Positions 6,979 to 13,987 of a stretch of 15,207 nt of DNA are shown piece by piece (the first letter of the stretch is position 1; each line of letters opens with the position of its first letter). The notes under the pieces were generated by a model. That model made no database searches and had not been told where the DNA came from. It saw nothing but the letters and a program-made list of their open reading frames with translations. The DNA is from CAYYWP01 sp050176585 (GTDB lineage Bacteria > Desulfobacterota > Binatia > HRBIN30 > CADEER01), in NCBI GenBank assembly GCA_050176585.1, contig JBFXHX010000066.1, positions 1 to 15,207 of the forward strand, given 5' to 3'. The position numbers were made by a program, and so were the translations under genes.

Positions 6979-8550
6979 TCAGTTGGCGGATTGCGCTGCT
7001 GAACGCGCGAGACGGCTGACCACGCGCACCAGCTCGGCCGCGTCGACGGGTTTCGCCAAATAGTCATCGTAACCGGCGCTGAGAAGCCGCTGGCGCTCTT
7101 CGCTGTTCGCGAACGCGGTGACCGCCAAAGCGGGGATGCGCAGAGCGCGGGCGCGCAGCTCGCGGATCAATTGATACCCGTCTTCCATCGGCATGGCGAC
7201 GTCGCTCACGACCACCGCGCAGCTCTCGTGCTCCAGCGCCTGGCGCGCCTGCAACACGCTTCCGGCGACCCGCACGCGCGCGCCACACTGCTCCAACACC
7301 GCCGCGAGCGCTTCGCGCGAGTCGGTTTCGTCATCGACGACGAGCACGCTCACCCCGTCCAGGCGCTCCAACGTTGCGGGATGCGGCTGTAGCGGTCCAT
7401 CGCCGCCGCCGGATGCGTCCGCCGCTACGGCTTTGGTCTGATCGCTCCGTACGGGGAGCAAGACCGTGAACGTCGCCCCCTGGCCGAGGCCGGCGCTGTA
7501 CGCCTGTACGGTGCCGCCGTGCAGCTCCACCAGCTGGCGCACGATCGATAAGCCGAGCCCGAGTCCGCGCTCGGTCCGGGTCGCCGAGGAGTCCGCTTGC
7601 GAGAAGCGGTTGAACATCTCCGGCAAGAACCTCGGGTCGATGCCTCGTCCCGTGTCCGTGACCTCGATACGCACATTGGAGTGCCAGCGGTTCACCGCGA
7701 TCGACACGGTTCCGCCTTTCGGTGTGAACTTCACGGCGTTGGAGAGGAGGTTCCACACCACCTGCTGTAAGCGCGCCGCGTCGCCAGAGAAGGTGGTAAC
7801 CGCGCCGATCGTGGACTGCACGGTTACGTTCTTCGCATCTGCGGCCTGCCGCACGGCTTCGATCGCGGCTTCGACGACGGCGGCCAGGTCGACCAACCCG
7901 AATTCCAGCCGCATCTTGCCCGAGATGATGCGAGAGGTGTCGAGCAGGTCCTCGATCAGGCGGCCCTGGAGACGCGTGTTGCGCTCGATTGCCTCGAGCG
8001 CGTGGGCGGTGCGGTCGACGTCCAGGTGCCCCGTCCGCAGCAGCGTCACCCAGGTGAGAATCGCGCCCAGCGGCGACCGCAGCTCGTGCGACAACATGGC
8101 GAGAAACTCATCCTTCGTCCGATTCGCCGCTTCGGCCGTCGCCAGCGCTTCGCGCAGCGCGTCTTCGGCTCGCCGCGCCCGGAGCAGCGCACGCACGGTG
8201 GCGATGAGCACGGCGTCTTCGACCGGCTCGGTCAGGCACGCATCCGCTCCGCCATCCAACGCGTGCACCGTGTCCGCCTCGCGGACGTAGGTGGCGGACA
8301 CCTGAAGCACCAGCACCGAATCCGTCGCGGGGTTGCCTTTCACGCGGCGGCAGATCTCCCAGCCGTCGATGTCGGGCAGGTGGACATCCAGAACCACGAG
8401 CCGGGGATGTTGCTCGCGGATCACGCGGAGCGCATCGCTTCCGGTGGCCGCCTCGATGACCGAAAACCCGCCGCGCCGTAGCGCGTGGCTCTTGGTGTAT
8501 CGGGCGGACTCGTTGTCGTCCACGATCAGGATGACGGTCTCGTCGGCCAT
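6979..8550 (-). CDS. Hybrid histidine kinase: receiver - HisKA - ATPase - receiver
   Basis: 523 residues, no membrane segment. Receiver 1 (about 5-122) has the acidic pair Asp11-Asp12 and phospho-acceptor Asp55 (VVLDVHLPD). The usual switch Lys is Glu108 (LTEPVE), a variant common in this receiver-kinase family. The HisKA H-box is LSHELRSPLGAI with His155. The ATPase domain has N-box NLLSNAVKF, G1 DTGRGID, F-box FNRFSQADSS and G2 GLGLGLSIV. Receiver 2 (about 398-523) has Asp450 (SDVAMPMEDG) and a Lys-Pro switch (YLAKPVD). A receiver at the front suggests that it takes phosphate from an upstream kinase, most simply the large hybrid kinase encoded next to it. The ORFs overlap by 25 bp, so they are translationally coupled. 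The ribosome site (GAGAAAG) is weak. It is the last gene of the six-gene run. No DNA-binding output is present, so a further partner is needed. Confidence 0.93.
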   Translation of the reverse strand: MADETVILIVDDNESARYTKSHALRRGGFSVIEAATGSDALRVIREQHPRLVVLDVHLPDIDGWEICRRVKGNPATDSVLVLQVSATYVREADTVHALDGGADACLTEPVEDAVLIATVRALLRARRAEDALREALATAEAANRTKDEFLAMLSHELRSPLGAILTWVTLLRTGHLDVDRTAHALEAIERNTRLQGRLIEDLLDTSRIISGKMRLEFGLVDLAAVVEAAIEAVRQAADAKNVTVQSTIGAVTTFSGDAARLQQVVWNLLSNAVKFTPKGGTVSIAVNRWHSNVRIEVTDTGRGIDPRFLPEMFNRFSQADSSATRTERGLGLGLSIVRQLVELHGGTVQAYSAGLGQGATFTVLLPVRSDQTKAVAADASGGGDGPLQPHPATLERLDGVSVLVVDDETDSREALAAVLEQCGARVRVAGSVLQARQALEHESCAVVVSDVAMPMEDGYQLIRELRARALRIPALAVTAFANSEERQRLLSAGYDDYLAKPVDAAELVRVVSRLARSAAQSAN

Positions 8551-10673
8551 TCAGCTGCTTTCTCGGCGCCGCGGAGCGCCGCATCGATTGCGGCGGCTGC
8601 ATCCTCGCGCGAGCACACGTCTTTGGAAAGGATACCTGCGACCTGACCGAGGAGAGGAACGCGTTCGGATTCGCGCATGGGCTGTGACGTGACGATGACC
8701 ACCGGGATATGTCGCGTCGACGCGTCGGCCTTCAGGTGCTCGAGCACGGCATAGCCGTCGAGGTTGGGCATTGCGAGATCGAGGCAGATCACGTCGGGAT
8801 GTTCGGTGCGGGCGAGACGAATCGCTTCGCGGCCGTCGGCGGCCTCCGTGATCACGCGTTGGGGGGCTGCGAGGTGCTGGCACAGCACGTACCGGGAGAT
8901 CTCTTCGTCGTCGACGACCAGCACTCGCTTCACGGACTCCGGCTCCACGGCGCGCGTTAGCGTCTGGAGCAGCGTGTGCCGGTCCGCCGGCTTGACGCAA
9001 TATGCGTGGGCCCCGAGCGCCAGCCCCTTTTGCCGATCCTCCACCGTCGTCACCACGATGACCGGGATGTCGTCCGTTTCGGGGTCGCGCTTCAGCTCCG
9101 TGAGCAAACCCCACGCGTCCTCGCCGTGCAGCAGGATATCCAGCACGATAGCGCGCGGGCGAAATGTCGCGAGGGCGTCGCGGGCTTCCCGGATGGTGCG
9201 CGCGGCCAGGAGCTGAAACTTCGTTCCGGAGAGCATCTTTTCGTAGATCAGCAGCGTCTCGCTCACGTCCTCCACGAAGAGCACCGGCAGTCGCTGATCG
9301 TCCACCACCCAGCTCGGCTGCTCACGGCGCGGCGCATCGTAGACGACCGGAATGTGGGCGGTGAATGTTGATCCGAGCCCAGGCGCGCTTTCTACGGCGA
9401 CGCGCCCGCCCAGCAACTCCGCAAGCTTCCGACATAACGGCAGCCCGAGACCGGTACCGCGCACCTGGCGCTGTAGCGGGCTGTCCACCTGCGTGAACTC
9501 CTGGAAAATTCTGTCATGGTCCTCCGGTGCGATGCCGATCCCGGTGTCCACCACCGCGAACTCCACCGCCCGCTCATCGGCGCTCAGCCGGGCCGTGACG
9601 CGCACCTCGCCGCGCTCGGTGAACTTCAGCGCGTTGGAGATGAAGTTGCGGAGTACCTGCGAGACCTTCGCCTCGTCGGTATAGAGCTGGGGAAGCGCTT
9701 GCGGTTCGTCGAACACGAGCGCCACCGATTCGCTCACGAGCAGTGGTCGCAACATGCCGCGCAAAATGCCGAACAGGTGCGCGACGTCGAACTCGACCGG
9801 GCGCACTTCGATCTTTCCGGCTTCAACTTTCGCGAGGTCGAGGAGGTCGTTCACGAGCTCCGCCAGGCCGTCGGCCGCTTTGCGGATGAACGCGACTTGA
9901 CGCTCCTGTTCGAGCGTCAGCTCCCCGTCGGTCCGTTCGAGCAGCATGCGCGCCAGCGCCTGGATCGAATTCACCGGCGTGCGGAATTCATGGCTCATGT
10001 TGGAGAGAAAGCGAGTCTTGAGCTCATCGGCGCGCCGCAAGTGATCCGCCTTCTCGTCCAGCTCGGCATAGAGTGCGACGACGCCGCGGTTGGTGTCCTC
10101 CAGCTCGCGGTTCAGGGCCACCAGCTCTTCCTGACGCCGGCCGAGCTCCTCCAGCGCGCGCAGGAGCTCCTGATTCTGGTGTTGCAGCTCCTGCATCGGG
10201 TCGGACGGAGACTGGCGGCTGACGCCGCCGGCGATCTGCGAGATCGCCTGTGGCGTGATGAGCCCCGACCTGCGCGGCAGCAGTTTCTTGAGGACTACAG
10301 TGGTGCCGCGCCCAGGCGCGGTCTCGATGTCCACGTGGTCCATCAGGCGTCGGGTTCCGATGATGCCGAGGCCCATGCCGGTGCGCGATTCGTAGGCTCC
10401 CGCGAGAATGGATTCCAGGTCGCGGATGCCGGGGCCCTTATCGGCAATGCTGGCAACGAATACCTGGGGTACGGTGGTCCCCTCCACCCAAAATTCGACC
10501 CTGCCTTCGCGGCCGTACGTGAAGGCGTTGCGGGCGATCTCCGAAACGGCGGTCGCGATGCGGGTCTGATCCTGCGCATCGAAGCCCAGCGCGCCGGCCA
10601 GATTCCGCGCCCGCTGCCGCGCCATCACGACGTCGCGCTCATATCGGAGGACGAGCGAAACGATCGGGATCAT
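8526..10673 (-). CDS. RsbT-like domain fused to hybrid histidine kinase with two receivers
   Basis: 715 residues. Residues 1-130 are an RsbT-type GHKL ATPase: SEIARNAFTYG with Asn49, ADKGPGIRD with Asp78, and GMGLGIIGTRRLMDHVDIET. A coiled coil rich in Glu, Leu and Gln follows (about 157-225). HisKA has His228 (MSHEFRTPVNSI). The second ATPase domain has NFISNALKF, DTGIGIAPED, FQEFTQVDS and GTGLGLPLCR. Receiver 1 has Asp512 (IVLDILLHG) and a Lys-Pro switch (CVKPAD). Receiver 2 has Asp632 (CLDLAMPNLDG), but its switch Lys is followed by Asp (LSKDV). The start at 10673 follows GGAGG by 4 nt and overlaps the upstream stop (ATGA). The frame stays open to 11390, but there it is a shadow of the upstream gene. 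The RsbT-like head could dock on the stressosome or phosphorylate RsbS, tying it to a phosphorelay. That link is inferred from the fusion and the operon position. Confidence 0.92.
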   Translation of the reverse strand: MIPIVSLVLRYERDVVMARQRARNLAGALGFDAQDQTRIATAVSEIARNAFTYGREGRVEFWVEGTTVPQVFVASIADKGPGIRDLESILAGAYESRTGMGLGIIGTRRLMDHVDIETAPGRGTTVVLKKLLPRRSGLITPQAISQIAGGVSRQSPSDPMQELQHQNQELLRALEELGRRQEELVALNRELEDTNRGVVALYAELDEKADHLRRADELKTRFLSNMSHEFRTPVNSIQALARMLLERTDGELTLEQERQVAFIRKAADGLAELVNDLLDLAKVEAGKIEVRPVEFDVAHLFGILRGMLRPLLVSESVALVFDEPQALPQLYTDEAKVSQVLRNFISNALKFTERGEVRVTARLSADERAVEFAVVDTGIGIAPEDHDRIFQEFTQVDSPLQRQVRGTGLGLPLCRKLAELLGGRVAVESAPGLGSTFTAHIPVVYDAPRREQPSWVVDDQRLPVLFVEDVSETLLIYEKMLSGTKFQLLAARTIREARDALATFRPRAIVLDILLHGEDAWGLLTELKRDPETDDIPVIVVTTVEDRQKGLALGAHAYCVKPADRHTLLQTLTRAVEPESVKRVLVVDDEEISRYVLCQHLAAPQRVITEAADGREAIRLARTEHPDVICLDLAMPNLDGYAVLEHLKADASTRHIPVVIVTSQPMRESERVPLLGQVAGILSKDVCSREDAAAAIDAALRGAEKAAEWPTRPSS

Positions 10674-11665
10674 GCCGCCTCCGCGAGCACGACCACGGTT
10701 GCATCGTCTCGCCCGCGCCGGAAATCGCGGTACAGGACGGCGGCGGCCAGCACTGGGTGCTTTGCGACCAGCCCGGGGTAGTCGTCGAGCGTCCATCGCG
10801 TGGTGAGTCCATCGGAGTGCAGAATCAGCACTCCCCCCTTCGGCCACGGGTACGTGAATTCCTGGATACGGCGGACCTGATGACCGGCGGTGCCATAGTG
10901 CGACACGAGATGGCGGGGCGGGCCCTCGCTCACGATGGTGCCATCGATATTCCCAATGCCCGCGAACCGAACGACTCGCTTGGTCGGGTCGACCTCGGCG
11001 ACCGCGAGCGCAGCACCGCGGGTAGCGCGGAGCGCTTCGTGCATGCGCGTCACCAACTCGGCGGGCGCGGCGCGTGCGTGCCGGCGGAAGCTGGCCTCGG
11101 CTACCTGGGCCGACTGGTGCGCGATCGGGCCGTGACCGAGCCCGTCTGCTACGAGGACGCACAGCCGCTGGTCGACGCGCTCGAACGCCCAGCAATCGCC
11201 GGATACGGGTTCGCCAGGGTAGGGCACATTCAGCCCGCCCACCTTGAACTCTTCCTTCCGCGGATTGTTCGGCGCAGGTGACACGCGGGCGAAGACCGCA
11301 GTACCGCGACCGGGCCGGGAATAGATGTCGAAGGTCGAAGCGAGTCGCGCAATTGCGCCGAGCCCGTTGCCGCGCGTGCCGGCGGTCCAATGGCCGTCGC
11401 GCAAAGCCTCGGTGATGTTGGCAATACCGGGTCCGCGATCACATGTGACGATGTCGATCGCTGCTGCCGGCGATGCCGTGGCGGACAGCAAGAGCTCGCC
11501 GCCTGCGGCGTGCTTCACCAGATTCGTCGCCGCCTCGGTGACGATCAGCTCGGCACGCCCAGTATCGGTCGGCGAGAATCCGAGCTCGCGTGCGAGGCGC
11601 CCCACCGCTCGACGCCCTTCGCCGACCATGCTCGCCTCACCGAGGTGTAAATGGAGGGTGCTCAT
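10670..11665 (-). CDS. RsbT/RsbW-like ATPase fused to SpoIIE/RsbX-type PP2C phosphatase
   Basis: 331 residues in two parts. Residues 1-130 form a GHKL ATPase with TEAATNLVKHA (Asn48), CDRGPGIA (Asp76) and GTRGNGLGAI. Residues about 135-331 form a SpoIIE-family PP2C phosphatase. Its metal-site motifs are ADGLGHG (Asp174), HSDGLTTRW (Asp285) and RDDATVVV (Asp320, Asp321). A short phosphatase domain without sensor or RsbU N-terminus is like RsbX, which in Bacillus removes phosphate from RsbS and RsbR and resets the stressosome. The attached ATPase resembles RsbT, so kinase and phosphatase for the same scaffold may sit in one chain (inference). The start codon lies in the ATGA overlap with the rsbT stop at 11662-11665, and the stop overlaps the next gene by 4 bp. 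Full catalytic motifs in the phosphatase half argue that it is active. Confidence 0.92.
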   Translation of the reverse strand: MSTLHLHLGEASMVGEGRRAVGRLARELGFSPTDTGRAELIVTEAATNLVKHAAGGELLLSATASPAAAIDIVTCDRGPGIANITEALRDGHWTAGTRGNGLGAIARLASTFDIYSRPGRGTAVFARVSPAPNNPRKEEFKVGGLNVPYPGEPVSGDCWAFERVDQRLCVLVADGLGHGPIAHQSAQVAEASFRRHARAAPAELVTRMHEALRATRGAALAVAEVDPTKRVVRFAGIGNIDGTIVSEGPPRHLVSHYGTAGHQVRRIQEFTYPWPKGGVLILHSDGLTTRWTLDDYPGLVAKHPVLAAAVLYRDFRRGRDDATVVVLAEAA

Positions 11666-12066
11666 TTCCAGCGGGTAATGGTCACCCGGGTGCCCCGGCC
11701 GACTTGCGATTCGATCGAGAATTCGTTGACGAGCCGCTTTGCGCCGCCCAATCCCAATCCGAGCCCGCCGCCGGTGGAGTATCCGTCGCGCATGGCTTGG
11801 CTCACATCCGGAATTCCGGGGCCACTGTCCGTGACTTCCAACCGGATGCCGCGCTTCGCGCCGTCATTCAACGCCTGGATGCGGAGCGTCCCGCCGCCCC
11901 CGTATTGAACCGCGTTGCGCGCGACCTCGCTCGCCGCCGTGATCAGCTTGGTTTGATCGACCAGACTGAACCCGATCGCGCCGGACCACTCGCGGACGAT
12001 CCGCCGCACGACGACCACGTCCTCGGACGTGAGCACGTCATGCGTTTCATCCTTGAGAACGGCCAT
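11662..12066 (-). CDS. rsbT: RsbT, serine/threonine switch kinase of the stressosome
   Basis: 134 residues, the normal size for RsbT. The ATPase motifs are complete: SEVARNAVQYG with Asn51, TDSGPGIPD with Asp80, and the glycine lid GGGLGLGLGGAKRL (about 99-112). It ends in QVGRGTRVTITRWK, typical of the family. RsbT phosphorylates RsbS and RsbR and is then released from the stressosome to act on a downstream target; in Bacillus that target is RsbU. Here no rsbU is near, so the target is probably among the genes just downstream. The gene overlaps rsbS by 20 bp and the next gene by 4 bp. It is the simplest of three RsbT-like ATPase modules in this operon. Confidence 0.95.
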   Translation of the reverse strand: MAVLKDETHDVLTSEDVVVVRRIVREWSGAIGFSLVDQTKLITAASEVARNAVQYGGGGTLRIQALNDGAKRGIRLEVTDSGPGIPDVSQAMRDGYSTGGGLGLGLGGAKRLVNEFSIESQVGRGTRVTITRWK

Positions 12067-12430
12067 TGCCCCCAGCTCGTTGCGGGCTGTTGATCAACTC
12101 CATGCCTTTCTCGACGTTCAGGGCGGTCAAAACGCCCGGCAGCGATAGCCCGAGCTCGACCAGCGTGATCGCCACCGCCGGTCGCATGCCGACCACGACC
12201 GTCCGGGCGTCGAGCACGCGGGCCATCCCTGCGATATTCGCCAGCATCCGCCCGATAAACGAGTCGACGACCTCCAGTGCCGAAATGTCGATCAGCACGC
12301 CGCGGGCGCGCGTCTGCGCGATCCGTGCGGTGAGATCATCCTGAAGCGCCATCGCCAACTGGTCATGCATGTCCACCTGGATCGAGACCAGGAGCGAGTC
12401 CCCCATCTTCAGAATAGGAATTCGTTCCAT
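12047..12430 (-). CDS. rsbS: RsbS, STAS-domain stressosome scaffold and RsbT antagonist
   Basis: 127 residues forming one STAS domain. It starts MERIPILKMGDSLLVSIQVD, very like known RsbS proteins. The phosphorylatable serine is Ser57 in EVVDSFIGRM, matching Ser59 of Bacillus RsbS. Then come ARVLDARTVVVGMRPAVAITLVELG and the C-terminal helix. RsbS forms the core of the stressosome with RsbR, holds RsbT, and loses it once phosphorylated. The start is ATG 12430, 5 bp after the rsbR stop; no strong ribosome site is seen, so coupling to rsbR translation is likely. The frame continues upstream to 12592, but that part lies inside rsbR and is a shadow. The 3' end overlaps rsbT by 20 bp. Confidence 0.95.
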   Translation of the reverse strand: MERIPILKMGDSLLVSIQVDMHDQLAMALQDDLTARIAQTRARGVLIDISALEVVDSFIGRMLANIAGMARVLDARTVVVGMRPAVAITLVELGLSLPGVLTALNVEKGMELINSPQRAGGNGRSQG

Positions 12431-12435
12431 GCCGC

Positions 12436-13305
12436 TCAGCCCGCATGCCGCGGCCCAACCGCCAGGCCGCTGCGGTCGAGGGCCACCGCGAACGCATCCG
12501 CCAAGGTCGCCTTCGTGATCACGTCCGCCAGATCGACGCCGAGGTGTACGATCGTCTGCGCGATCTGCGGGCGGATGCCGCTGATGATGCATTCGGCGCC
12601 CATCAGCCGCGCTGCGGCGACGGTCTTCAGGAGGTGCTGGGCGACCAGCGTGTCCACCGTCGGCACCCCGGTGATGTCGATGATCGCGATCCCGGCCCCG
12701 GTCTGCACGATCTTCTCGAGCAGGTTCTCCATCACGATCTGCGTGCGGGCGCTGTCCAACGTGCCGATCAGCGGCAGCGCCAGGATTCCGGTCCAGAGTT
12801 GCACGACCGGAGTGGACAGCTCGAGCATCTCCTGCTGCTGGCGGACGATCACCTCCTCGCGTCCCTTTTGGTACAGCTCGGTCGTGTAGAGACCGAGTTG
12901 GTCGAGCACCGCGGTGGCATCCGAGAGGGCGTCGCCGAGCGCTTCGGGATCGTCCTGAAGTGTCCCCCGGAGACGGCTGAAGAGCGGTTGTTTCAGGGAG
13001 AAGACGAAGCTCGCGGTTTGTCCCGGGGAGAAGCCCTGCCGAGCCCGTGAAACCGAGATCTCCTGCAGCAGCTCGCGCGCTTCCGACCAGCTCGCGCCCG
13101 TCACATCCGTCCCATTGCCGGCGACTTGCATGCCCTTGCGGAAGGCGGACAGAAAACGGCGCGATTGGTCGCGGAGCTCGTCCGCGTCAATCAAGTCCGA
13201 ACGCAGGGCCTTCATCGCTGCTTGCTGAGCCAGCCATTCGGTCAGAATCTCGCGCTCATATCGCGACACGACGGCCGGGATTGCTGAGACGTCACCTGTC
13301 GGCAT
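12436..13305 (-). CDS. rsbR: RsbR-type stressosome sensor (RsbRD-like N-terminus + STAS)
   Basis: 289 residues. The N-terminal half (about 10-145; VVSRYEREILTEWLAQQ and later FSLKQPLFSRLR) is helical and resembles the RsbRD N-terminal domain more than the globin-like RsbRA one. A linker (QQQEMLELSTPVVQLWTG) leads to the STAS domain (about 160-280), which is strongly conserved: MENLLEKIVQTGAGIAIIDI, then TGVPTVDTLVAQHLL. Thr219 matches the RsbRA phosphosite Thr205. The position of Thr171 is Ser185 here (GTLDSAR). The N-terminal part should project from the stressosome shell as the sensor; its signal is unknown. The start is ATG 13305, with AGGGGT upstream. A longer in-frame start at 13425 is unlikely because the added residues are not conserved-looking and would cover the leader inverted repeats. 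First gene of the operon. Confidence 0.94.
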   Translation of the reverse strand: MPTGDVSAIPAVVSRYEREILTEWLAQQAAMKALRSDLIDADELRDQSRRFLSAFRKGMQVAGNGTDVTGASWSEARELLQEISVSRARQGFSPGQTASFVFSLKQPLFSRLRGTLQDDPEALGDALSDATAVLDQLGLYTTELYQKGREEVIVRQQQEMLELSTPVVQLWTGILALPLIGTLDSARTQIVMENLLEKIVQTGAGIAIIDITGVPTVDTLVAQHLLKTVAAARLMGAECIISGIRPQIAQTIVHLGVDLADVITKATLADAFAVALDRSGLAVGPRHAG

Positions 13306-13327
13306 CGGTATACCCCTACTCTCGAGT

Positions 13328-13365
13328 GGTACGGTCCGCAGCGGACGCGAATCGGCGACCGTACC
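13328..13365. promoter_or_regulatory. Inverted repeat in the rsbR leader
   Basis: GGTACGGTC (13328-13336) and GACCGTACC (13357-13365) are perfect 9-bp inverted repeats 20 bp apart. They end 22 bp before the rsbR start on the minus strand. A second short palindrome, TCCGC-A-GCGGA (13335-13345), overlaps the inner edge of one arm, so two alternative folds are possible. It could be an operator for the whole operon or a leader RNA structure. Confidence 0.45.
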
Positions 13366-13386
13366 GTGCGCCGCGCGTTTTGTCAG
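13358..13386 (-). promoter_or_regulatory. Weak sigma70-like promoter candidate for the stressosome operon
   Basis: On the minus strand CTGACA (5 of 6 to the -35 consensus) is followed after 17 bp by TACGGT (a poor -10). The -10 would lie inside one arm of the inverted repeat, which would suit repression. The -10 match is too weak for a firm call. Confidence 0.2.
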
Positions 13387-13913
13387 ACCGCATCCTGTCG
13401 CCTGGTCAAAAAGCCGCTGCGCCACTTGGCCAGCGCAGCGGACGGGCGGATACGCTTCGAGAGCTCAAGGCCGACGTTGCTCGGCGGCCACTGCGATGCA
13501 GAGCCTGGGCAGCGCGGCAGGGCCTTCGACCTGCCCACGAAATAACGGCTGGGTCTTGGACTTGCACGGCGACCCACGCCGCATGAAAGCGTGCGCCCCG
13601 CTTCAGGGCGACCCGCCGTGTATACAACAGAACGCTGCGCACTCTCTGCGAAGATTATGTGTCGGACGCACAACTCTTGTCTGTGCGGCGGCACAACTGG
13701 ATATGGAGCAGGAACATTCCACTTCGCGCCAGTCGGCGCAAGCCGGTTGCTTCGGCCCGGTGTGTGGGCGTGGCCCGCGGGCTGCCGCGCGTAGCCGCGC
13801 AACCCTATGGCCGCCGGGCGGCGCGGAGCGCTGCCTAGGGGGGTGCTGCAGTGTATGCGGCGCTGCCGGCGGCGTCCCCGATCGCGCCGACGATCGATGC
13901 CGCGCCCTCTCGG

Positions 13914-13932
13914 GGCATCGCTGCGCGATGCC
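13914..13932 (-). terminator. Stem-loop downstream of the PfpI-like gene
   Basis: GGCATCG, loop CTGCG, CGATGCC form a perfect 7-bp stem about 55 bp past the stop codon. A further GATGCC at 13896-13901 can pair with the same GGCATC, giving an alternative fold. There is no T-run, so intrinsic termination is doubtful. Confidence 0.3.
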
Positions 13933-13987
13933 GTGCAACCACAGGCGCCGCGGGTCGGCTTGCGGTTTCGGCCGCTTCTCGTCGCAA

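Larger units (their letters stand above)
13306..13987. other. Intergenic region upstream of rsbR
   Basis: No recognisable gene is seen in 682 bp. Open frames are arginine-rich shadows. It should contain the promoter of the stressosome operon near 13360-13430 and the end of the pfpI-like transcript near 13900-13987. It holds several clear inverted repeats, listed separately. Confidence 0.55.

Noticed and set aside
6979..8550. Glu108 in place of the switch Lys of receiver 1 as a sign of a dead receiver
   Set aside because: LTEPV is a common variant in receivers that precede HisKA domains of this family, and the acidic pocket and Asp55 are intact.
9516..10781. 421-codon plus-strand frame opposite the hybrid kinase
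   Set aside because: Antisense shadow of a protein with complete kinase motifs; no family pattern.
10674..11390. N-terminal extension of the hybrid kinase frame up to 11390
   Set aside because: The extra 239 residues are arginine- and alanine-rich, lie antiparallel in frame to nothing known, and coincide fully with the phosphatase fusion gene. ATG 10673 has a ribosome site and an ATGA overlap.
13306..13425. Longer RsbR start at 13425
   Set aside because: The added 40 residues have no family similarity, and the region contains inverted repeats and a promoter candidate. ATG 13305 has AGGGGT upstream.
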